Shown here piece by piece: positions 53,413-63,003 of a DNA stretch of 64,000 bases (its first letter is position 1; each line of letters opens with the position of its first letter). The DNA comes from Nitratireductor indicus C115 (GTDB lineage: Bacteria; Pseudomonadota; Alphaproteobacteria; Rhizobiales; Rhizobiaceae). The notes under the pieces were generated by a model that was given only the letters and a program-made list of their open reading frames with translations, ran no database searches and was not told where the DNA came from. The position numbers were made by a program, and so were the translations under genes. The DNA is taken from positions 124,001 through 188,000 of the forward strand of contig NZ_AMSI01000006.1 in the NCBI RefSeq assembly GCF_000300515.1, written 5' to 3'.

Positions 53413-54798
53413 ATGAACGACAAGCCAAACTCCATCGAAGCGCGTGATATCGCTTATCACCTGCATCCCTATACCAATGCGAAGAAGCATCTCGAAGCCG
53501 GTCCGCTGGTGATCGACCGCGGCGAGGGCATCTACGTCTACGACAACAACGGCAAGCAGTATATCGAGGCGATGGCCGGCCTCTGGAGCGTCGGCGTGGG
53601 CTTCAACGAGAAGCGCCTGGTGAAGGCCGCCACGCAGCAGATGGAAAAGCTGCCCTACTATCACACCTTCACCCACAAGTCGCACGGCCCCGTCATCGAG
53701 CTTTCCGAGAAGCTGATCGGCATGGCGCCCGTTCCGATGAGCAAGGCGTTCTTCACCAATTCCGGCTCCGAGGCGATCGACACCGCGCTGAAGCTGATCT
53801 GGTATCGGTCCAACGCGCTCGGCAAGCACGAGAAGAAGAAGATCATCGTGCGCAATCGCGCCTACCACGGCGTGACCATTGCCGGCGCCTGCCTCACCAG
53901 CTTGCCGGCCAACCACAAATCCTTCGACCTGATCGTGCCCAATGTCCTGCGCATGACGGCACCTCACCACTGGCGTGAGGCCATGCCCGGCGAGAGCGAA
54001 GAGGAATTCGCAACCCGCCTTGCCAAGGAACTGGAGGACACCATCCTCGCCGAGGGTCCCGAGACCGTCGCCGCCTTTTTCGGCGAGCCGGTTCAGGGCG
54101 CCGGTGGCGTCGTGGTTCCGCCTGCCACCTATTGGCAGAAGGTTCAGGAAGTCCTGCGCAAATACGACATCCTGCTCGTTGCGGATGAGGTCATCTGCGG
54201 TTTCGGCCGCACCGGCACCATGTTCGGCTCCATCACCTATGGAATAGAGCCGGACATCATGGTGATGTCGAAACAGCTTTCCTCCTCCTATCTGCCGGCT
54301 TCGGCCCTGATGATCAACGAGAAGGTCTTCCAGCCCATCATGGAAGAGAGCGACCGCATCGGCACGCTCGGCCATGGTTATACGGCAAGCGGCCATCCGG
54401 TGGTTGCAGCGGTTGCGCTGGAAAACCTGAAGATCATCGAGGAGCGTGACCTCGTGGGCAATGCAGCAGCCATGGGCAAGCGCCTGCTCGACGGGCTCAA
54501 CGCCCTTGCCGATCATCCGCTGGTGGGAGAAGTGCGAGGCGTCGGCCTCATCGCAGCTGTCGAGCTCGTGACCGACAAGGCATCCAAGAAAGCCCTGGAG
54601 ACGCCCGGCGCGCTCGGTGCGCTGGTCAATGCTCACCTGCAGGAAGCCGGTGTCATCAGCCGCGCCATGACGGACGCCATGGCTTTCTGCCCGCCGCTCA
54701 TCATCACCGCGGCCGAGGTGGACGATCTTGTGGCCCGGCTGAAATCCGGCCTCGACAAGGCGCTGGCAGCACTTCCCAAGGAGGCTCTTCCCGCCTGA
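53413..54798 (+). CDS. Class III aminotransferase, probable polyamine or omega-amino acid:pyruvate
   Basis: The 461-aa PLP enzyme shows EAMAGLWSVGVGFNEKRLV, FTNSGSEAIDTALKLIWY, RAYHGVTIAGA, VADEVICGFGRTGTMFG and the PLP Lys in MVMSKQLSSSYLP. The Trp in GLWSV and the size fit the omega-transaminases that use putrescine, beta-alanine or taurine with pyruvate. With a Pot-type transporter next to it, putrescine or a similar diamine is likely. ATG at 53413; ribosome site weak. Confidence 0.9.
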   Translation: MNDKPNSIEARDIAYHLHPYTNAKKHLEAGPLVIDRGEGIYVYDNNGKQYIEAMAGLWSVGVGFNEKRLVKAATQQMEKLPYYHTFTHKSHGPVIELSEKLIGMAPVPMSKAFFTNSGSEAIDTALKLIWYRSNALGKHEKKKIIVRNRAYHGVTIAGACLTSLPANHKSFDLIVPNVLRMTAPHHWREAMPGESEEEFATRLAKELEDTILAEGPETVAAFFGEPVQGAGGVVVPPATYWQKVQEVLRKYDILLVADEVICGFGRTGTMFGSITYGIEPDIMVMSKQLSSSYLPASALMINEKVFQPIMEESDRIGTLGHGYTASGHPVVAAVALENLKIIEERDLVGNAAAMGKRLLDGLNALADHPLVGEVRGVGLIAAVELVTDKASKKALETPGALGALVNAHLQEAGVISRAMTDAMAFCPPLIITAAEVDDLVARLKSGLDKALAALPKEALPA

Positions 54799-54864
54799 CG
54801 GCGACCATGCGCAAAATCTGCATTCGAGACTGAACATCGGAAACAATCAAAAGCGGAGGACAAG

Positions 54865-55917
54865 ATGCTCTCGAAATCGAAAATGCTCTGGCTATCGTGC
54901 ACCCTGGCAGCCGCGACGGGACTGGGTTCCGTCGCAGCCGGCGCCCGTGACCTCACGGTCGTCTCCTGGGGCGGCACCTATCAGGACGCCCAGCGTGAAA
55001 TCTACTTCAAGCCTTTTTCCGAAAAACTCGGCAAGCCCGTTTTGGATGAGGCCTGGAACGGCGGCTACGGCGTGCTCCAGGCCAAGGTGAAGGCCGGCGC
55101 GCCCAATTGGGACGTGGTCCAGGTGGAAGCAGAGGAGCTCGAGCTCGGTTGCGGCGACGGCCTGTTTGAAACCATCGACTGGGACAAGCTCGGCGGCGAA
55201 GACAAGTTCATCGACAGCGCCGTCCACGAATGCGGTGTCGGCGCCATCGTCTGGTCAACGGCCATCGCCTATGACGCGGACAAGCTCTCCGAAGGCCCCA
55301 AATCTTGGGCCGATTTCTGGGATACCCAGAAATTCCCCGGCAAGCGCTCCCTGCGCAAGGGACCCAAATACACGCTTGAATTCGCGCTTCTGGCAGACGG
55401 TGTAAATGCCGACGAAGTGTATGACGTGCTGTCCACGCCTGAAGGCGTTGACCGGGCCTTCAAGAAGCTCGACGAAATCCGCAACGATATTGTCTGGTGG
55501 GAAGCAGGCGCCCAGCCTCTGCAATTCCTCGCCTCGGGCGAAGTGGTGATGGCGTCCGCCTATAACGGCCGCATAACCGGCATCAACCGCAGCGAAGGCC
55601 GCAACTTCAAGGTCGTCTGGCCCGGTAGCATTTACGCAGTGGACAGCTGGGTCATCCTGAAGGATGCCGAAAACAAGGACGCTGGCATGGATTTCATCGC
55701 CTTCGCCAGCGAACCTGAAAATCAGAAGAAGCTTCCCGAATTCGTGGCCTACGGCCTGCCGAACAAGGAAGCCGCAGGCATGGTGAGCGACGAATACAAG
55801 GCGGAGCTCCCGACCACTGCGGAAAATCTGGACGGCGCGATTTCGCTGGACGTCAACTTCTGGATCGACAATTCGGAAGCCTTGACCGAGCGCTTCAACG
55901 CCTGGCTCGCCCAGTAA
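54865..55917 (+). CDS. Polyamine-type ABC transporter substrate-binding protein (PotD-like)
   Basis: The 350-aa protein has a signal peptide (LWLSCTLAAATGLGSVAAGA) and a type 1 solute-binding fold of the PotD/PotF group (LTVVSWGGTYQDAQREIYFKPF, ARWGG-like region absent, VVMASAYNGRITGINR, DSWVILKDAEN). Putrescine or spermidine are likely ligands; related opines or betaines cannot be excluded. GGAGG ribosome site. A stem-loop follows before the ATPase gene. Confidence 0.88.
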   Translation: MLSKSKMLWLSCTLAAATGLGSVAAGARDLTVVSWGGTYQDAQREIYFKPFSEKLGKPVLDEAWNGGYGVLQAKVKAGAPNWDVVQVEAEELELGCGDGLFETIDWDKLGGEDKFIDSAVHECGVGAIVWSTAIAYDADKLSEGPKSWADFWDTQKFPGKRSLRKGPKYTLEFALLADGVNADEVYDVLSTPEGVDRAFKKLDEIRNDIVWWEAGAQPLQFLASGEVVMASAYNGRITGINRSEGRNFKVVWPGSIYAVDSWVILKDAENKDAGMDFIAFASEPENQKKLPEFVAYGLPNKEAAGMVSDEYKAELPTTAENLDGAISLDVNFWIDNSEALTERFNAWLAQ

Positions 55918-55927
55918 AGCCCCTCAT

Positions 55928-55954
55928 GGACGCGCGGAACCGCTTCGCGCGTCC
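55928..55954 (+). terminator. Stem-loop after the PotD-like gene
   Basis: GGACGCGCG (55928-55936) and CGCGCGTCC (55946-55954) pair perfectly over 9 bases. As in the other two binding-protein genes of this window, it sits between binding protein and channel genes and likely lowers read-through. Confidence 0.55.
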
Positions 55955-56015
55955 GTCCCTTTCGGGCAATATGGAATAACAAACAAACGTACCAAGCCAG
56001 CCGGGGGAGAGGCTC

Positions 56016-57083
56016 TTGAGCGACTTGCGCATACGATTTGACCACGTCACGAAATGCTACGGCACATTGTGCGTGGTGGACGACCTGGAACTCGACATCG
56101 CCAAGGGAGAGTTCGTCAGCCTGCTCGGCCCCTCCGGCTCCGGAAAAACCACCCTGCTCATGATGCTTGCGGGCTTCGAGAGCCCGACCAAGGGCCGCAT
56201 TCTGGTCGACGGAGAGGTGATCGACAACACTCCCACCTACAAGCGCGACATGGGTGTGGTTTTCCAGAGTTATGCGCTGTTTCCCCACATGACTGTGGGA
56301 GACAACATTGCGTTTCCCCTCCAGATGCGCGGCATAGGCAAGGCCGAGATCGCCGAACGGGTGACGCGCGTCCTCGATATGGTTCAGCTGAGCGCCATGC
56401 GCGACCGCTGGCCGGCGCAGCTCTCCGGTGGCCAGCAGCAGCGCGTCGCGCTTGCCCGCGCCCTCGTCTTCGAACCGCGGGTGGTGCTCATGGACGAGCC
56501 GCTTGGCGCGCTCGACAAGAATCTGCGCGAACAGATGCAGCTCGACATCCGCGCGCTCCACAACCGGCTTGGGCTCACCATTGTCTTCGTGACGCACGAC
56601 CAGTCGGAAGCCCTGACCATGTCGGACCGGATTGCGGTTTTCAACAAGGGCAAGATCGAACAGATCGGTAGTCCGCGCGAAATCTACGATCACCCGAGCA
56701 CGCGTTTCGTCGCCAACTTCATCGGTGAGACGAACCTGCTTGAAGGCATTGTGGACGGCGCTGCGGGCAACGGCGTCCGGGTGAGGCTCCCGGACGGACG
56801 GCACATTGCCGCTGCCGCATCCGATACGCTCGCCGATGGGCAGAACGTGCTCGTCTCGATCCGCCCCGAGCGCATCCGGCTTGACGACCTGCACGGCGGG
56901 ACCAACCAGCTTGCAGCCCGCATCACCGACAGCGTCTATCAAGGCAACCATTTGCGCATTCAGCTCGATGAGGGCGCACATAATTTCGTCGTCCATCTCG
57001 ACCGCAAGGCAGCCCAGCACCAGCCGGGCGCAGAAGTCATGGCGCGTTTCCAACCCGATGACTGCTGGGTGATCCGCTCATGA
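56016..57083 (+). CDS. Polyamine-type ABC transporter ATP-binding protein (PotA-like)
   Basis: The 355-aa ATPase has Walker A GPSGSGKTT, Q-loop FQSYALFPHMTVGDNIAFPL, signature LSGGQQQRVALARALV, Walker B VVLMDEPLGALD and VTHDQSEALTMSD, then a TOBE domain as in PotA. Start is a TTG with GGGGGAGAGG upstream. It overlaps the next gene by four bases (ATGA). Confidence 0.92.
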   Translation: MSDLRIRFDHVTKCYGTLCVVDDLELDIAKGEFVSLLGPSGSGKTTLLMMLAGFESPTKGRILVDGEVIDNTPTYKRDMGVVFQSYALFPHMTVGDNIAFPLQMRGIGKAEIAERVTRVLDMVQLSAMRDRWPAQLSGGQQQRVALARALVFEPRVVLMDEPLGALDKNLREQMQLDIRALHNRLGLTIVFVTHDQSEALTMSDRIAVFNKGKIEQIGSPREIYDHPSTRFVANFIGETNLLEGIVDGAAGNGVRVRLPDGRHIAAAASDTLADGQNVLVSIRPERIRLDDLHGGTNQLAARITDSVYQGNHLRIQLDEGAHNFVVHLDRKAAQHQPGAEVMARFQPDDCWVIRS

Positions 57084-58255
57084 GCGCGTCCACCGGCACG
57101 GGAAGGTTCGCAGCGGTAGCCCTGATCGCGCCGCTTCTCGTTTTCATCGCCGTTTTCTTTATATGGCCGCTCTTCACTGTGATGAGCCAGTCCGTCTCCG
57201 ATACGGCTGTGCTCAATCTCTTGCCGCGTACCGCGCAAGCCGCGAAGGGATGGGATCCGGAAAGCCCGCCGACGGTTGAGATGAAGACGGCGCTTGCCGA
57301 GGATCTCCAGGCGGTGGAAGACCGTCAAGCGCTCGGCGACATGACACGCCGTCTGAACAGCGCCCAACCCGGCTTCCGCACGCTCATGTCACGCACGACG
57401 CGGGCGCTGCGCAAGGACGACCTTCCCGACCTCGGCGAAGTGGACGAGCGCTGGAACCAACCTGTTTACTGGCAAGCCATCGTTGGCGCCCTTTCGCCCA
57501 CAACCGACCGCTACCTTCTCGCAGCTGTCGATCTGGAGCGCGATGTCTCCGGCAATATCGTCGCGATGCCCGAAGAAGCTTCCGCGAACCGTACGATCAT
57601 GCTGCGCACCTTCTGGGTCGCAGCCCTTGTCACACTCTGCTGTCTGGCCATCGGCTTCCCCTATGCGATGCTGATCGCATCCACCGAAGGCTGGAAGCGG
57701 CAGGCTCTGCTCGGCGCCGTCCTGCTCCCCTTGTGGACATCGCTCCTCGTGCGCACGGCTGCCTGGTTCATCATTCTGCAGGATAACGGCCTCATCAACT
57801 GGATGCTGACCGGCCTCAACATAACCAGTGGTCCCATTCCGCTGATCTTCAACCGCACCGGCGTCGTCATCGCGATGACCCATGTGCTCCTGCCCTTCAT
57901 GGTATTGCCGATCTACAGCGTTCTCCTGTCGATACCGGACAATCTGATGAAGGCCGCCTCCTCGCTTGGCGCTCATCCCATGCGCGCCTTCCTGCGCGTT
58001 CTCCTGCCGCTCAGCCTGCGCGGCATTGCTTCCGGCTCCCTGCTCGTCTTCATGACGGCCATCGGCTACTACATCACCCCGGCCCTGATCGGCGGCGCAG
58101 GAGATCAGATGATCAGTTCCGTCATCGCCTTCTACGCGACGGGCTCAGCCAATTGGGGCATGGCCGGCGCACTGGGCGTGGTGCTCCTGGCGATCACCAT
58201 CCTGCTCTATGCCGTCTATGGCCGCCTGTCCTCGGCCGAGGAAAGGAGGGGCTGA
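57080..58255 (+). CDS. Polyamine-type ABC transporter permease (PotB-like) with long periplasmic insert
   Basis: The 391-aa protein has a first membrane segment VALIAPLLVFIAVFFIWPLF, then about 130 mostly charged residues (about 40-174) that must lie outside, then five more segments and an EAA loop (KAASSLGAHPMRAFLRVLLPLSLRGI). Ordinary PotB is about 280 to 300 aa, so the insert is large. It may contact the binding protein. Confidence 0.9.
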   Translation: MSASTGTGRFAAVALIAPLLVFIAVFFIWPLFTVMSQSVSDTAVLNLLPRTAQAAKGWDPESPPTVEMKTALAEDLQAVEDRQALGDMTRRLNSAQPGFRTLMSRTTRALRKDDLPDLGEVDERWNQPVYWQAIVGALSPTTDRYLLAAVDLERDVSGNIVAMPEEASANRTIMLRTFWVAALVTLCCLAIGFPYAMLIASTEGWKRQALLGAVLLPLWTSLLVRTAAWFIILQDNGLINWMLTGLNITSGPIPLIFNRTGVVIAMTHVLLPFMVLPIYSVLLSIPDNLMKAASSLGAHPMRAFLRVLLPLSLRGIASGSLLVFMTAIGYYITPALIGGAGDQMISSVIAFYATGSANWGMAGALGVVLLAITILLYAVYGRLSSAEERRG

Positions 58256-58256
58256 A

Positions 58257-59057
58257 ATGTTTCAGGGTCTGCGTCTCGTCTTCGCAATCGCCGCGGTCAC
58301 GTTCCTGCTCGCTCCACTTCTGGCGATCCTTCCGCTTGCCTTCACGTCGAGCGTGTTCCTCACTTACCCGATCCCCGAATTCTCGATGCGCTGGTTCGAC
58401 GTGCTGTTCACGGCCGCATCGTGGAAGCGGGCGATCCTGAACAGCCTTATCATTGGCGCGGGCACCACAGTGCTGGCGACCGTGCTCGGTACCATGGCCG
58501 CTTTGGGCTTGCGCAACTGGCGCCTTCCTTTCAAGGGTACGGTGCGCACGCTTTTCCTGCTTCCAATGGTGGTTCCGGCTGTCGTTCTCGGTGTCGGCAT
58601 GCAGGTGCTTTTCGTGCGGCTCGGGATAGCTTCGAGCTATGCCGGCGTCATCGTGGCCCACACCGTCGTCTCGATACCATTCGTGGTGGTGAGCGTGATC
58701 GGTGCGCTCGGCGGCATTGACCGGCGCGTGGAACTGGCCGCCAGCAGCCTCGGCGCGTCTCCCCTCACCGTGTTCCGCAAGGTCACCCTGCCGCTGGCAA
58801 TGCCCGGTATCCTGTCCGGAGCTGTTCTCGCTTTTGCCACTTCATTGGACGAAGTGGTGCTCACGCTCTTTGTAGCAGGTCCCAATCAGCGCACGCTCGC
58901 GCGGCAGATGTTCGCCACGATCCGCGAAAACATCAGCCCCGCCATTGCCGCGGCAGCCTTCCTGTTCATCGTGGGCACGATCCTTCTCGCAGCCATCGGC
59001 CTGATCGTCCGCAGACAGGTCGCAGCCCGTCGCGGGCTCCAGAAATCGGAATCTTAA
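58257..59057 (+). CDS. Polyamine-type ABC transporter permease (PotC-like)
   Basis: The 266-aa protein has six membrane segments and an EAA loop (ELAASSLGASPLTVFRKVTLPLAMPGILSG). Start ATG at 58257 lies one base after the previous stop with GGAGG upstream. The C-terminal TSLDEVVLTLFVAG is typical of PotC. Forms the channel with the PotB-like protein. Confidence 0.9.
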   Translation: MFQGLRLVFAIAAVTFLLAPLLAILPLAFTSSVFLTYPIPEFSMRWFDVLFTAASWKRAILNSLIIGAGTTVLATVLGTMAALGLRNWRLPFKGTVRTLFLLPMVVPAVVLGVGMQVLFVRLGIASSYAGVIVAHTVVSIPFVVVSVIGALGGIDRRVELAASSLGASPLTVFRKVTLPLAMPGILSGAVLAFATSLDEVVLTLFVAGPNQRTLARQMFATIRENISPAIAAAAFLFIVGTILLAAIGLIVRRQVAARRGLQKSES

Positions 59058-59100
59058 ACGTCCTTCATCCCGTCAAAAGGGCGCACGGTGTTACAGTTCG

Positions 59101-59133
59101 AGCAGCTTTGAAGGCATTTGCCTTGGGGCTGCT
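59101..59133 (+). terminator. Stem-loop after the transporter genes
   Basis: AGCAGC (59101-59106) and GCTGCT (59128-59133) flank the inner pair AAGGC (59111-59115) / GCCTT (59120-59124). It lies about 45 bases past the PotC stop and may separate the RidA gene from the transporter genes. The rest of the 59058-59275 gap shows no gene. Confidence 0.5.
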
Positions 59134-59275
59134 TGACTGCTGTGAGATCAAGCCACCGGTCCTCCCCACCAACGGGCAATAGCCGCACAGTCCCGTGGGG
59201 GAGTACAATGGATTTTTTTTTGAAGCGGTTCAGTGCTGCCATGAAACGATGAACCGCCCCACGGGAGGTGAACCC

Positions 59276-59680
59276 ATGCGTTTCGACAGAGAATTGATCT
59301 CAAACGGAAACCCGATGGAAGCCATTGTCGGTTTCAGCCGTGCGGTCCGGGTCGGCCCCTTCATATCGATAGGCGGAACCGCCCCCGTGGGCCTGGACGG
59401 CAAGACCGTCGGCGTTGGTGACGTCGCAGTTCAAACCCGGCAATGCCTCGAGATCATCAAGGCCGCACTTGAACAGGCAGGCTCCAGCCTGAGCGATGTC
59501 GTGCGCACCCGTGTGATACTCACCGATATCGAGAACTGGAGATCCGCCATCGATGTGCGGAAGGAATATTTCAAGGATATCCGGCCTGTGGATACGATCA
59601 TGGCGATCAAGCGTTTTGTGAACCCGGAATGGCTGGTGGAAATCGAGGCCGACGCGATTGTCGCCGGCTGGCAAGGATAA
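59276..59680 (+). CDS. RidA-family (YjgF) protein
   Basis: The 134-aa protein has the RidA signature (VGPFISIGGTAPVGLDGKTVG, QTRQCLEIIKAALEQAGSSLSDVVRTRV, NPEWLVEIEADAIV). RidA proteins hydrolyse reactive enamine/imine products of PLP enzymes to ketoacids and ammonia. The aminotransferase at the start of this operon could generate such products, which explains the placement. Start ATG at 59276 with GGGAGGTG upstream; upstream frame is unlikely. Confidence 0.9.
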   Translation: MRFDRELISNGNPMEAIVGFSRAVRVGPFISIGGTAPVGLDGKTVGVGDVAVQTRQCLEIIKAALEQAGSSLSDVVRTRVILTDIENWRSAIDVRKEYFKDIRPVDTIMAIKRFVNPEWLVEIEADAIVAGWQG

Positions 59681-59750
59681 TCACAAGACCAATATTTCCA
59701 GAGGCTTATTCATCGCTCATCCATAGTCTGACGGAATATTGTTATAGTTT

Positions 59751-59763
59751 ATTGCGTCGCAAT
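59751..59763. promoter_or_regulatory. 13-bp palindrome in AT-rich gap before the GNAT/asnB cluster
   Basis: ATTGCG-T-CGCAAT is a perfect palindrome at 59751-59763. The 59681-59898 gap is visibly AT-rich, with TATAGTTTATT just upstream of it, so a promoter with an operator is plausible. No gene or ribosome-site pattern for another gene was found there. Confidence 0.4.
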
Positions 59764-59898
59764 CTACGTGACATTCCATCAGATTCTCTGTATAAACAAT
59801 TACGGAAAAGAAAAGCACTAAAAGACTTTCTAAACATCTCCGGTGCACAACCACGGCATTGATTCCCAGGCGTGCTCTCTAAACGTCAGGATTGGCCC

Positions 59899-61008
59899 GT
59901 GAGTGAAATTCGACCGCTGGATTTGCAGGATGTTCCACAAGTCGCGTCCATGTTCATGCGCGTTCTGCGCAAGGAGCCCGGAACGCCATCGTCCGGCCTC
60001 GTCGATTATCTGAGCCGTATATTCCTGGAGCCGCCCGGCCATGATCCTGAAATCGTCTCTCAGGTTCATGTTCGCGATGACGGCTCGGTCTCCGGTTTCA
60101 TCGGCGTCATTCCCCTTGCCCTGACGCTTGAGGACCGTCCGCTGCGCGCGGCGATCGCCAGCACCTACATGGTGGAAGACCACGAGAGCGATCCGTTTGC
60201 TGGCGCTCGCCTCCTGCGCGGGTTCCTTGCGGGACCCCAGGATATTTCACTCACCGAAACGGCCAACGACATTTCCACCACCATGTGGCGGAAGATGCGC
60301 GGCACGGTTCTGGCCGATTACAGTCTGGAATGGCTGCGCGTCATCCGCCCGGCCGCCTTCATGATCGAGGCGGCAGCCAGGGCAACGCGCCTCGCCCGCC
60401 TGGCATCGCCGCTTGCCCGCCCCTTCGATGCTCTGATCCGCCGGAGCCCCGATGAAGCGGCCTGGTCGCATCTCTCGCCGGCCGTGCACGGGAACCGTCT
60501 GCTGCCCGGAGCAGATATCGACGACGACGAAGCAGCCTGGCTTCTCCGGCATTTTTCATCCGACTTTCCCATGCGTCCCGCATGGAAGGAGGAGGATCTC
60601 GCAGCGATGGTGGTCCATTCACGCAGCAAGCCGAATTACGGATCGATGGTACGTCGCAAGGTATCGAGCCGCTCGGGCTCTCCTGTGGGCATGTTTCTCT
60701 ATTATGGGAATAAGGCCCGCATCGGTCGTGCAATCCAGATTCTGGCTGCTCCCGGCCATGAGGGCGCGGTAATCGACGCCATGCTCGCCGATGCCGACCA
60801 ACGTGGCCTGGCAGCCTTGCGGGGCCGCACCCAGCCCGCGCTTTTGAACGCCATGCTCGGCCGTCGTTTCAGTTTCGTTCATTCGGCATCCAGTATCGTT
60901 CATGCGCGCGATACGTCTCTGGTAGCGCCTTTTCGCTCGGGTCAGGCATTTTTCAACGGCTTTGCAGGTGAATCATGGACCCGTCTGATCGGCGGGCGTT
61001 TCGACTGA
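59899..61008 (+). CDS. GNAT-like acyltransferase, uncharacterised
   Basis: The 369-aa protein begins like a GNAT enzyme (IRPLDLQDVPQVASMFMRVL), with SGFIGVIPLALTLEDRPLRAAIASTYMVEDH and a second half that may form a pseudo-GNAT repeat (MFLYYGNKARIGRAIQILAA). It could acylate a sugar amine or amino acid. I start at the GTG at 59899, with AGGA eight bases upstream; a GTG at 59872 is in frame too. It is 31 bases upstream of the asparagine synthetase gene, so probably part of the same operon. Confidence 0.7.
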   Translation: MSEIRPLDLQDVPQVASMFMRVLRKEPGTPSSGLVDYLSRIFLEPPGHDPEIVSQVHVRDDGSVSGFIGVIPLALTLEDRPLRAAIASTYMVEDHESDPFAGARLLRGFLAGPQDISLTETANDISTTMWRKMRGTVLADYSLEWLRVIRPAAFMIEAAARATRLARLASPLARPFDALIRRSPDEAAWSHLSPAVHGNRLLPGADIDDDEAAWLLRHFSSDFPMRPAWKEEDLAAMVVHSRSKPNYGSMVRRKVSSRSGSPVGMFLYYGNKARIGRAIQILAAPGHEGAVIDAMLADADQRGLAALRGRTQPALLNAMLGRRFSFVHSASSIVHARDTSLVAPFRSGQAFFNGFAGESWTRLIGGRFD

Positions 61009-61039
61009 CAAAGGCCGGAGTTTCGGGGGGAAGACGATA

Positions 61040-62980
61040 ATGTGCGCAATCGCTGGCTTCTTCGGAGAAGGGTTGTCACCCCGTGAGGCGAACGGCCTCC
61101 TCAAGTCCATGGCTGACACGCTCGCCCACCGCGGTCCGGATGCAGAAGGCCTCTTCACAGGCAAAGGCGTCGGCCTCGCTCATCGGCGGCTGGCCATTGT
61201 CGGCCTGTCAGACGGTCTCCAGCCCATGCAGAGCGCTGATGGCGATCTGTGCCTCAGCTACAACGGAGAAATCTTCAACCATCTTGAATTACGCGCCGAC
61301 CTGGAAAGCAGGGGACATCGTTTCCGCACCGGCAGCGACACGGAGGTGATCCTCCATCTCTACGATGAGATGGGGCCGGACTGTGTGGAAATGCTGAATG
61401 GCGATTTCGCCTTCGCGCTCTGGGATCGTCGCCTTCGACGGCTCATGCTCGCGCGCGATCGCATGGGGGTCCGTCCCCTTTATCACACACGCCATGAAGG
61501 TCGTTTCTATTTCGCCTCCGAGGTGAAGGGACTTCTGGAAATACAGGGCATCGAAGCCAAGCTCGATCCGATAGCCCTCGACCAGATATTCACCTTTTGG
61601 GCTCCCCTTGCCCCTCGCACGGCCTTCGAGGGCATCAAGGAGTTACCCCCCGCCCATATCATGCTTGTCGAGGAAGGCCGCGTCGAGGTCCGACCCTACT
61701 GGCGTCTCGAATTCGGGTTAGATGCACACACCGCCCCAAATGGGGAAGACACCGAAGAAATACGCGCCTTACTGTCCGATGCGACCCGCATCCGTCTGCG
61801 GGCCGATGTGGAGGTAGGCGCCTATCTTTCGGGCGGCCTTGATTCCGCATTGATCACGACACTTGCAACCCCCCTGGCGCCCGCAGGGCTGCGCAGCTTC
61901 GGCATAGGCTTCGACGAGGAGGAATATGACGAGACACCGTTCCAAAGCATCATGGCATCGAGACTCGGCATCCGCCATGAGCACCTCGTTTGCGGGCAGG
62001 ATGAAATCGCCTCAGCTTTCGCCGATACCATATACCATACGGAACAACCGGTGTTGCGCACCGCGCCTGCGCCCCTTCACCTTCTGTCGCGCTTCGCTCG
62101 CGGCAAGGGCATCAAGGCTGTGCTTTCCGGTGAAGGCGCCGACGAAATATTCGCAGGCTACGATATTTTTCGCGAAGCGCGCATTCGCAGATTCTGTGCT
62201 CGCCAGCCCGCTTCCCGCTTACGGCCGCATCTGTTTCGCCGCATCTACCCCTATCTGACAACGCTGCAAAAGCAGACACCGGATTATCTCGGCGCCTTCT
62301 TCGGCGTTGGAGCCGATAACCCGGAGGATCCCCTCTTCTCGCACCGGCCGCGCATGCGCGCGACAACAGGCGCCAAACTGTTTTTCGGCGAAGCCTTGCG
62401 TGAGCGCCTGAAAGGGTATGACGCAGCCGATGAGATGGCCTCTCTTTTGCCGCCCGAGTTCACCCGATGGCATCCATTGGAACAGGCCCAGTATCTGGAA
62501 ACCCGCTTCCTCCTGCCGGGATACATTCTTTCCTGCCAGGGAGATCGCGTCGCCATGGCCCACAGCATCGAAACGCGCTACCCCTTTCTCGACCACCGGT
62601 TGGTGGAAGCGGCAGCCCGCCTACGCCCTGAGACCAAGCTGCGGGGCCTGCGGGAAAAACACGTGTTGCGCGAGGCGGCACGAGACTTGCTGCCGCACGA
62701 GATCGCAAACCGCTCCAAACAACCATACCGCGCGCCTGAAAGCGTCGTTTTTTCCGGTGAAGCCGGCGCCCATCTCCGCACGCTTCTTTCAGAGAGATCG
62801 ATTGGAGAAAGCGGTCTTTTCAATCCGCGCGCCACCGCAAAACTTCTGGAGAAAGGCCAGCGCTCCCCGCTCGCCGGCTTCCGGGATAACGCCGCATTCG
62901 TCGGCATATTATCGACCGAGATTTGGCACAGGCACTTCACCCACAAGACCATGCCGACAGCCGCGCCCCTGGCTGTCTGA
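61040..62980 (+). CDS. asnB: Asparagine synthetase-type glutamine amidotransferase
   Basis: The 646-aa protein has an N-terminal glutaminase with the catalytic Cys2 (MCAIAGFFG), AHRGPDAEG and YNGEIFNHLELR, then an AMP-forming synthetase with the PPi loop YLSGGLDSALI and SGEGADEIFAGYD. It can amidate carboxylates using glutamine. Because a stand-alone acyl carrier protein and acyl ligase follow, its real substrate may be a cluster product and not aspartate. GGGGGG-type ribosome site. The mid-size C-terminal tail is as in amidotransferases of exosortase and natural product clusters. Confidence 0.88.
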   Translation: MCAIAGFFGEGLSPREANGLLKSMADTLAHRGPDAEGLFTGKGVGLAHRRLAIVGLSDGLQPMQSADGDLCLSYNGEIFNHLELRADLESRGHRFRTGSDTEVILHLYDEMGPDCVEMLNGDFAFALWDRRLRRLMLARDRMGVRPLYHTRHEGRFYFASEVKGLLEIQGIEAKLDPIALDQIFTFWAPLAPRTAFEGIKELPPAHIMLVEEGRVEVRPYWRLEFGLDAHTAPNGEDTEEIRALLSDATRIRLRADVEVGAYLSGGLDSALITTLATPLAPAGLRSFGIGFDEEEYDETPFQSIMASRLGIRHEHLVCGQDEIASAFADTIYHTEQPVLRTAPAPLHLLSRFARGKGIKAVLSGEGADEIFAGYDIFREARIRRFCARQPASRLRPHLFRRIYPYLTTLQKQTPDYLGAFFGVGADNPEDPLFSHRPRMRATTGAKLFFGEALRERLKGYDAADEMASLLPPEFTRWHPLEQAQYLETRFLLPGYILSCQGDRVAMAHSIETRYPFLDHRLVEAAARLRPETKLRGLREKHVLREAARDLLPHEIANRSKQPYRAPESVVFSGEAGAHLRTLLSERSIGESGLFNPRATAKLLEKGQRSPLAGFRDNAAFVGILSTEIWHRHFTHKTMPTAAPLAV

Positions 62981-63003
62981 CAGTTCGTTTCAGAGGGAAA
63001 CCC

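Noticed and set aside
53389-54846. Minus-strand open frame opposite the aminotransferase gene
   Set aside because: Mirror of a clear PLP enzyme gene; composition typical of an antisense frame.
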